Shown here: positions 58,146 to 64,000 of the stretch, piece after piece
Layout of the letters: every line of letters starts with the position of its first letter
How positions within the stretch are numbered: the stretch's first letter is position 1
From: Nicotiana tabacum
Taxonomy: Eukaryota > Streptophyta > Magnoliopsida > Solanales > Solanaceae
NCBI RefSeq assembly: GCF_000715075.1
Contig: NC_134081.1
Location: 68,812,153 to 68,876,152, forward strand
Reading direction: 5' to 3'
DNA length: 64,000 nucleotides
Program-made: the position numbers and the translations under genes
The notes under the pieces: model-generated
What the model was told of the DNA's origin: nothing
The model's database searches: none
What the model saw: the letters and a program-made list of their open reading frames with translations, nothing else

Positions 58146-59325
58146 ATGAATGCAACACCCGTCATTAATGAAGGACAGTCAATCACCGGGCCTCATTTAT
58201 TCAACGATACATACTAAAGTTGGTGGAAGACAAGAATGGAGGATTTTCTAAATGTATAAGACTATTTATTGTTGACCATAGTCAATATGGGGCCTCTTGT
58301 TCCCACTAAGCAAAATGAGCAGAAGTACCCAAAGTTCCATCTGAGTTTGTAGCAATATATTTCAGGATGATGGAAAAGAATACTAAAGCCAAGAAAATTT
58401 TCATTTGTGGTATTGGTCCTAATGAGTACAAGAGGATATCCGCTTGCTCAAATGCTACGAAAATTTTGGATGCTCTTCAAATGACTCATGAAGGAAGAAA
58501 TCAAGTAAAGAAGTCATGAATTGAAATGCAAATGAGAAATTACGAATTGTTCTCGATGAAGATATCTGAACCCATTCAGGAAATGGTTACAACATTCACC
58601 ATCATCATTAATGAACTCAAGTCACTAGTAAAGATATTCACATCTGAAGAAGTAGCCAGTAAAAGTTTTGAGAATTCTTCCTGCTTCATGGGAAACGAAG
58701 GTCACTACTATATTGGAAGTCAAAGAGCTGGACAAGATCACACTAACTGAACTGATAGAGAACTTGAAAACTCATGAAATGAGAAACCTGGAGTTAGGAA
58801 GACCAAAAAAGGGATAAGGCTTGGTCCTTAAATCTACTAATAGAAGTGAAATTGATGATGATGAAGTTGACATGGCTATGTTTGTAGAAAAAAATTAAAA
58901 AATATATGAAGAATCCTAGAAACAACCCAAGGAAAGAAAGCTCTAGCAAAACTAAGCCCATAGATAAGGCGTCATTTGACGATTGTTAGAAGTGCAAAAA
59001 CATGAACCACATGGTCAAAGAATGCCTAATATGGGGAATTGAATAAAAAAGAAGAACGAGCTGAGAAGAAAAAAGGGATAGACTGAAAGAACGTGCCCTA
59101 AATCACAGTAAAAGTCAAGCAAAAGTCTTCACTGAGATTATGAAACAGGCCTTCCTGGCAGCCTATGAAGATAGTGAAAATGAAGAAGAGGAAGGTAGTG
59201 ACAGTGAAGCTATATCTCTGTATGCAGTAATTGAGTATGAGGAACTAGAAAACATTCCAATATGTCATCAACTGTGCAGTTGGGATTGCTCATTGGAAGA
59301 CCTCCTGTTAAGGACATCATTTTGA
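58146..59325 (+). pseudogene. Copia H gag (broken)
   Basis: ATG at 58146, with stops soon after and a frameshift near 58330. UBN2-type capsid motifs: AKKIFICGIGPNEYKRISACSNA (split here into CGIGPNEYKRISAC), then MTHEGRNQVKKS, then MQMRNYELFSMKISEPIQEM (58526) and FTIIINELKSL. A zinc knuckle at 58984-59026 fits Cx2Cx4Hx4C, but one of the two spacer residues between the first cysteines is a TAG. An acidic tail (DSENEEEEGSDSEA) ends it. Long dead. Confidence 0.75.
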
Positions 59326-59404
59326 TGAATGAAGATGCGTATGTTAAGTCTTTCTCCATGCTACTAACTATGATCTATGGTTAATTACCAGTCATGGATC
59401 AAGG

Positions 59405-59739
59405 ATGCCAATAAAGATGAACAATGATGGAACTAAAAGGGCCAAGAAAGAAGAAGAATACAACACTGAAGATCTTGAATTGATTCTGAAAAATGCAAAG
59501 GTGAAAGATATGCTCTACAAAGGTCTTCAAAGGAGTATGCTCTACAAGTTGTCCTCATGTACATCTGCAAAGGGTATATGGGATTTAATGACAACAGTCA
59601 ACAGAGCATGGAAATGAAGACATTGAAATTTTCCCTTGTGACACTGTCAGATCTGGAAAGAAATACTAAAAAGGAAGTACTAGGAATGATAGAAATGAGT
59701 GATTCAGATGCTGAAGATGAATCAAGGAGGTAAGCACTT
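59405..59739 (+). pseudogene. Second copia gag fragment
   Basis: Frame 59405-59617 has NTEDLELILKNAKVKDMLY and YKLSSCTSAKGIWDLMTTV, again a UBN2-type gag segment, related to but not the same as 58390-58480. An acidic stretch (MSDSDAEDESR) follows in another frame. It lies downstream of the first gag, so it is either a different element or a local rearrangement. Confidence 0.55.
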
Positions 59740-60299
59740 CCAATCATAAGAAAAATATTCATGTTATTTCTAAAAATCTGTCACGACCCAACTCCTACCA
59801 TAGGATGTGATTTTTCCCGAATGTACCCGTCTCAGTACCTCCACAATTAGTGCAGAAGTGTAGTACGAATACGTAAATCAACGCGTACTCAGTAAGTATC
59901 TAGTCTAACCTCGAAGAAGTAGTGACGAGTAGTCGACATCAACACTTACTAGTAGTCCAATAATCAAGTACAATAAAAATAGACAGGTATGAAACGCAAC
60001 AAGTAACAACAACACAGATAAATATAATTAACATGATTCCTAACGTAAAAATAATTACGAAATCATCAAATACCATAAACTGCCTCGAAGGAAATAATGA
60101 TAACCAATATCAAATCTCAAGTCAAGAATACTCATATGTAAGTTGACTCCCTATTGAATATTACGCACGATTCTACCGAGGCGAATGGCCCGATCCCATA
60201 AAAGTGATTGTACAGTATCCCGCCATGGACGCACGACCCGATTTTATAAAATTGCAGAGGTCGTACGGACTGATCCATAGATGCATCGCATAATAGTGT

Positions 60300-60630
60300 T
60301 AAGGTCAAACTCACACGATTCTGTCGTAGTCGTATGGTCCGATAACATAATACCGTCGAGTCATACGGCTCGATCTTATTATACTATCGAGGTTGTATGA
60401 CCCGATCCGTAGATGGATCTCATAATATTGTCGAGGTCGTATGGCCTGATCCATAATAGTACTGCTGAGGCGTTCGGCCAGATCCAATAATAGTTTTGCT
60501 GAGGCGTTCAGTCTGATACCATAATAGTGCTGCTAAGGCATTCAGCTCGATCCCATAATAGTACTATTAAGGAATTTAGCCTGATCCCATAATAGTACTA
60601 CAGAGGCGTTCAACCCGATCCCATAAAAAT
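60300..60630. repeat. ~36-39-bp minisatellite in G
   Basis: About eight diverged units of the type GATCCCATAATAGTACTGC followed by TGAGGCGTTCGGCC. Earlier units read TCGAGGTCGTATGG in place of TGAGGCGTTCGG. Confidence 0.85.
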
Positions 60631-61544
60631 AGTAAAACTTTTGGCGGGTCATCAGCCCATCTCGCGAATATATGTACGAGTTATTAAATCAAGAAACTTT
60701 GGAAAAATACATACAATGCGGGAGAAATCCGTAAGAAAAAGTATAATTTCCGCGTCTAATCAAGTACCACATCAAGTTTGTAGAATAGCAAAGTTCGATA
60801 CTCTACGCAATTCTAGTCTCAGGCTAAAACATAAATTAAAGCGTTTAAATATGCAAGAAAATTAAAGCATGGTGTGATTCTAAGTCTACACGGACATAAT
60901 CAAGAACCTAGCATATGTACGGACGCTCGTCACGTCATATGTATGTAGCTCCCATAACACGTAGCATGTAGCAAGTATAGCACCTACGTAGGTGAATTTC
61001 CTCTTACAAGGTTAGACATGAGACTTGTCTTGCTCCGAATTTTGATAATCGGCCCCAATTCCTCTCTAACACCTCAACCACATGCCAAACGATCCAAAAC
61101 TAGCCAAAGAACGTGCAAACCAACCAAAACATACTAAAAAGCTCGTAATTTAACAATTTGAAACAAATCCTCAACCCCACACGAAAGTTCATAAAATTCA
61201 ACCCCGGGCCTGCGCGCCTGGATTCAAAAAATTCTCAAAGATAAATATTACACATAGCACTACGAACTCAAATATATAATTTATTCCAATACTCAAAACT
61301 CAAAAATACCATATTAGGTTATCTTCCAAAAATCTCATATTTTTCTTCCTCAAATCATGAATTTACAAGTCTAAATTCATACATATTCATGAAATATAAT
61401 CAAATGTGGGTTAGAAATACTTACCCGCAATAGGTGGGTGAAATACCCCTTCAAAATCGCCCCAAAATCGGCTCCAATTGATCCCAAATAAAAAATGAGA
61501 AGAAATCCCGAAATTTTAACTTATAAGGTCTGCCCATTCATTAC

Positions 61545-61870
61545 CCTTCGCGAACGCGACATGTGCCTCGCGTTCGCGAAACGCGACTCAGCTTTTGCTC
61601 CAAAATCTTTTACACAATCGCGAGCCGAGGCCCACGAACGCAATGACTTACCAGGCCAGCCTTTCACGAATGCGACCATTACTTCGCGAACGCGAAGGCC
61701 AAGCCTCCAGTCCCAGCTTCTTCTTCGCGAACGCGACCTGCCTGTAGCGAACGCGGAGCACCACTGCCCCAAGCCTTCGCGAACACGACTCATCAATCAC
61801 GAACGCAAAGCACAAACGACCTCCTACTCAAATCCATCATTGCGAACGCATATCTCAAATCACGTTCGCG
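61545..61870. repeat. TCGCGAACGCGA-type CpG array in G
   Basis: Words CTTCGCGAACGCGACATG, CTCGCGTTCGCGAAACG, TTCGCGAACGCGAAGG, CTTCGCGAACGCGACC and CCTTCGCGAACACGAC. Homologous in place to 57325-57595. Confidence 0.8.
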
Positions 61871-62164
61871 AAGAACAAAATCAGAACCAGCAACCAGCAA
61901 AAACAAAACACTCTGACGTAGTCCGAAACTATCCTGAAACACACCCGAGGCCCAGGGGACCCCGTCCAATCATACAAACTAGTCCCAATATCCTATCCAA
62001 ACTTATCCAAGGGCTTAAAACGCCATGAATAATATCAAAATCAAGAATCGACAATCAAAATCATTCTTTTAGCTTTCAAACCTTCAAACTTCGCCGAACC
62101 TTTATATTTTGACTCTTCCTAATAAAATTTATAGTTGCTCCGCTATTTAAAAGTATTAAAAATA

Positions 62165-62429
62165 CTCCCTCCGGTCCACAATAAGTGATTTTTTGGTCTT
62201 TTTTTGTGGTCCAAAATAAGTGATTTTTCCAGATTTCAAGAATGAATTAATTATTTTTTCCTACATTGCCCTTGGAGTAAATAGTGTTGGAGTATGTGCT
62301 AAGAGTGTTTATGTGAAGAGATAGTAAATGTTAATATGGTCAATTTCATTGCTAACTAATGTTAAAACGTGAATTTCTTAATCCATGTGAAAACAGTCAA
62401 AAAAATCACTTATTGTGGATAGGAGAAAG
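62165..62429. mobile_element. Stowaway-like MITE
   Basis: Left end CTCCCTCCGGTCCACAATAA, right end TTATTGTGGATAGGAGAAAG, inverted with a few mismatches; TA on both sides (62163-62164, 62430-62431). CTCCCTCCG ends and TA duplication are typical of Tc1/mariner-derived Stowaway MITEs. 265 bp, no coding potential. It lies about 550 bases upstream of the GT14 start codon. Confidence 0.85.
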
Positions 62430-62979
62430 TAATTTAGTTATGGACTATATTGATATGCGCGATAGAGTAAAAGAAAAATGAAATAGAAATGGCAAAATAG
62501 GAAATTTTGTGAGCGCAAAAACCAAAGTGAGAGACATCATTAAAGCAGCCCAGCGCATCATAGTAAACGGTAATACCTTCTGTCCGTGCTCCGTAGTCGT
62601 TATTTTACAAACTATCTTCACAGATTATGAATGAGCTGGACCAATCAGAACAGAATAGAATCAATAGATAGAGAGGATTGATAATCGCATAGCGTATTGT
62701 TGTTATAGATTGTCTCAGATTTTTGGTATTCAGAAAATATATGTTGAAGAGCCAAACTCAACTTAGTTTTCTATTGAAGAGTGTAATAATTGTTGTATTC
62801 TCAAAGATTTCAATTTTGATTCTGGAAAGTGGGTCTTGATTTTTGCTTGTGAAAGGCTAAAAATTTACTAGTTTATTTATTTGAAACGGATCCAAATGGA
62901 CTATAGAGGATTGACCCAATTAGTTTAGAATTGAGGTGTTATTGTTGTGTTGTAAAAGTAGAAGAAAGAGGAGGTGAAG
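62430..62979 (+). promoter_or_regulatory. Upstream region / 5' UTR of the GT14 gene
   Basis: AT-rich, no coding frame. A purine-rich stretch GTAGAAGAAAGAGGAGGTGAAG directly precedes the ATG. No clear single TATA box. Confidence 0.5.
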
Positions 62980-63501
62980 ATGAAGAATAAGGGAGAGGAC
63001 GTAGACTCACCATTTTCAGTAGCAAAAGACTTACCAATTAGTCTTTTAAGGGTGATTTTAATGTTGATCATATTTGTAGTTGGGGTAGTAATTGGATTGT
63101 CTTCAACCTCACATATTAAATGGTACTTTACTTTCCAACCTCAGCAGATTATTATTGCAAATAATGCATTGGCTAATACAGTGAACAAAGATAGTAGTGG
63201 CAATTGTAAAAAGGATGATTGTTTAAGCATGTGAAGTTTCGGTATGCCCAAAGTATTGATACATGGATTATCGGAACGATGAATTGTTTTGGAGGGCTTC
63301 ATTGGTGCCTTACAAGGAAGAGTATCCATTTAAGAGAGTGCCTAAAGTGGCTTTTATGCTCTTGACTAGGGGAGATTTACCATTGTTGCAATTGTGGGAG
63401 AGGTTCTTTGACGGGAAGGATGTGAACAAATACTCGATATATGTTCATTCGCTCCCAGGATATGTGCTTAGTGTTTCCAATACCTCAGTTTTCTACAAGC
63501 G
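62980..63501 (+). pseudogene. GT14 (core-2/I-branching type) glycosyltransferase, first exon, with lesions
   Basis: ATG at 62980 (MKNKGEDVDSPF); the frame extends two codons upstream only from a GTG. One membrane segment (ISLLRVILMLIIFVVGVVIGL) after a short N-terminus fits a type II signal anchor, Golgi lumen-facing. The frame ends at TGA 63232-63234 (DCLSM then stop), where a Trp codon TGG would fit; one extra base near 63272 then shifts into DELFWRASLVPYKEEYPFKR, KVAFMLLTRGDLPLLQLWERFF and YSIYVHSLPGYVL, the start of the GT14 (Pfam Branch) domain. The exon ends KRQIPS at a probable donor (A|GTTGAGTATGG, about 63502). Two lesions suggest a pseudogene, though assembly errors are possible. 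Later exons lie beyond the window. Family members transfer sugars to cell-wall glycans or arabinogalactan proteins. Confidence 0.82.
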
Positions 63502-64000
63502 CCAGATCCCAAGTTGAGTATGGTTTCTTGACGACTTTAGTACTGTAGTTTGTTTATTGCTGTTCTTTCGTGCTTATTTTGTGTGAGGCTAAAGGTATCA
63601 TATGCTGATCAGCATATATAAAGAATCTTATATTGCACTGATCAGCAATGGAGCACAGTTACCTTCTTTGCTGCAAGCATCGAATTTCCTGTCTCCTGGA
63701 AAACTTTTCGTTTGTGAATAAATGAAAAATATGCTGAACTGTGTAATATGTTACCTCTTGTGATGTAAATGGATGGGAATTTGGTTTACAAGGTGTACTG
63801 AGTGTTGCTACTTACTACTAAAATTGAGTTGTGGAGCTGTGTGATTCACTTTCGTCCAACAATGATAGAAGACGAGTTAGGTGGCTGGAGTGCTGGTGAT
63901 AATTATGTCATGTTTGCAATGGAGATTTTTGGAGAAAACAAAGGAGAAAAAGGTGGAGTTAAAAGGAATATGCAGTTGTGTAGTTGCATTTCAGTGAGAT
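63502..64000 (+). other. Probable intron 1 of the GT14 gene (runs off the window)
   Basis: After the donor GTTGAGTATGG no frame continues the GT14 domain up to 64000. Contains an 18-bp perfect palindrome ATATGCTGATCAGCATAT at 63600-63617. Confidence 0.5.

Larger units (their letters stand above)
54349..59778 (+). mobile_element. Ty1/copia relic H, with solo LTR F in its leader
   Basis: 5' LTR 54349-55227, primer site, then F, then gag (58146-59325) and a second gag-like piece (59405-59739). Pol and the 3' LTR are absent; the right side is cut by LTR G. The gag belongs to the copia type with a UBN2-like capsid. Confidence 0.75.
59779..62095 (-). repeat. LTR G (same family as F), right end missing
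   Basis: Left end TGTCACGACCC at 59779. The order matches F: start block, minisatellite (60300-60630), TATA-like TTATAAG (about 61521-61527 on the minus strand), CpG array (61545-61870), AATCAACAATCAAAA block. It stops near 62095 without the GTTACA end. The 177-residue frame 61495-62028 is a repeat by-product. Confidence 0.7.

Noticed and set aside
61495..62028. 177-residue frame near the GT14 gene
   Set aside because: Falls in the CpG-rich repeat of LTR G; composition follows the repeat words, no domain.
55258..62095. F and G as the two LTRs of a single element
   Set aside because: F has its own target duplication, the sequence between them is copia gag, and the two LTRs differ in their minisatellites.

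Overview
This is nuclear DNA of a flowering plant. The LTR families, an Athila-like element with a third ORF, chromoviruses, a Tat-type element and a plant GT14 glycosyltransferase exon all point to a dicot; the LTR types look like those of Solanaceae (a tobacco-like genome is my best guess, by recognition only). No prokaryotic gene organisation, rRNA, tRNA or CRISPR is visible. About 90% of the window is nested LTR retrotransposons, and nearly every coding region is broken. All boundaries were placed by eye from LTR ends, primer sites, purine tracts, target duplications and protein motifs.

Layout: 1-1982 featureless AT-rich DNA. 1983-2691 two abutting truncated LTR starts. 2692-13592 chromovirus A (minus strand), split by an 8-kb Tekay-like element D (4746-12666, plus strand) that sits between two codons of A. 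13593-18048 Athila-like B1 (minus) and 18049-about 23325 Athila-like B2 (minus, its LTR abutting B1's third ORF). About 23326-34562 Athila-like B3 (plus, no 5' LTR; gag, pol, long inter-ORF region, third ORF, 3' LTR). 34563-52162 Tat-lineage element E (plus, 5' truncated), whose 3' LTR is split by a structurally complete, young Tekay chromovirus C (41314-51637, minus, target duplication ATTTT). 52163-54348 intergenic DNA with one terminal-inverted-repeat element. 54349-59778 Ty1/copia relic H carrying a solo gypsy-type LTR F (55258-58114) in its leader. 59779-about 62095 a truncated LTR G of the same family as F. 62165-62429 a Stowaway-like MITE. 62980-64000 the first exon and start of an intron of a GT14 (core-2/I-branching type) glycosyltransferase gene, with two lesions; this is the only host gene.

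The most interesting signals are regulatory. (1) In B3 the long gap between pol and the third ORF carries the same array of GCGGCCGC / GCGGWCCGC palindromes plus TATA box that forms the U3 promoter of the family's LTRs, so it looks like an internal, LTR-like promoter for the third ORF. (2) Unrelated LTR families (Athila-like B and gypsy-type F/G) both have CpG-rich palindrome arrays directly upstream of their TATA boxes, though built from different words. (3) Element E carries, between pol and its 3' LTR, an antisense gene with three good GT-AG introns and its own TATA box, next to a tandem repeat with a two-unit higher-order period. (4) Element D has well-preserved LTRs around an internal region that is almost unrecognisable as gag-pol, as expected for a non-autonomous lineage. 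Antisense ORFs and 3'-UTR tandem repeats are known from the Tat lineage; I do not know the internal promoter-like region to be described.
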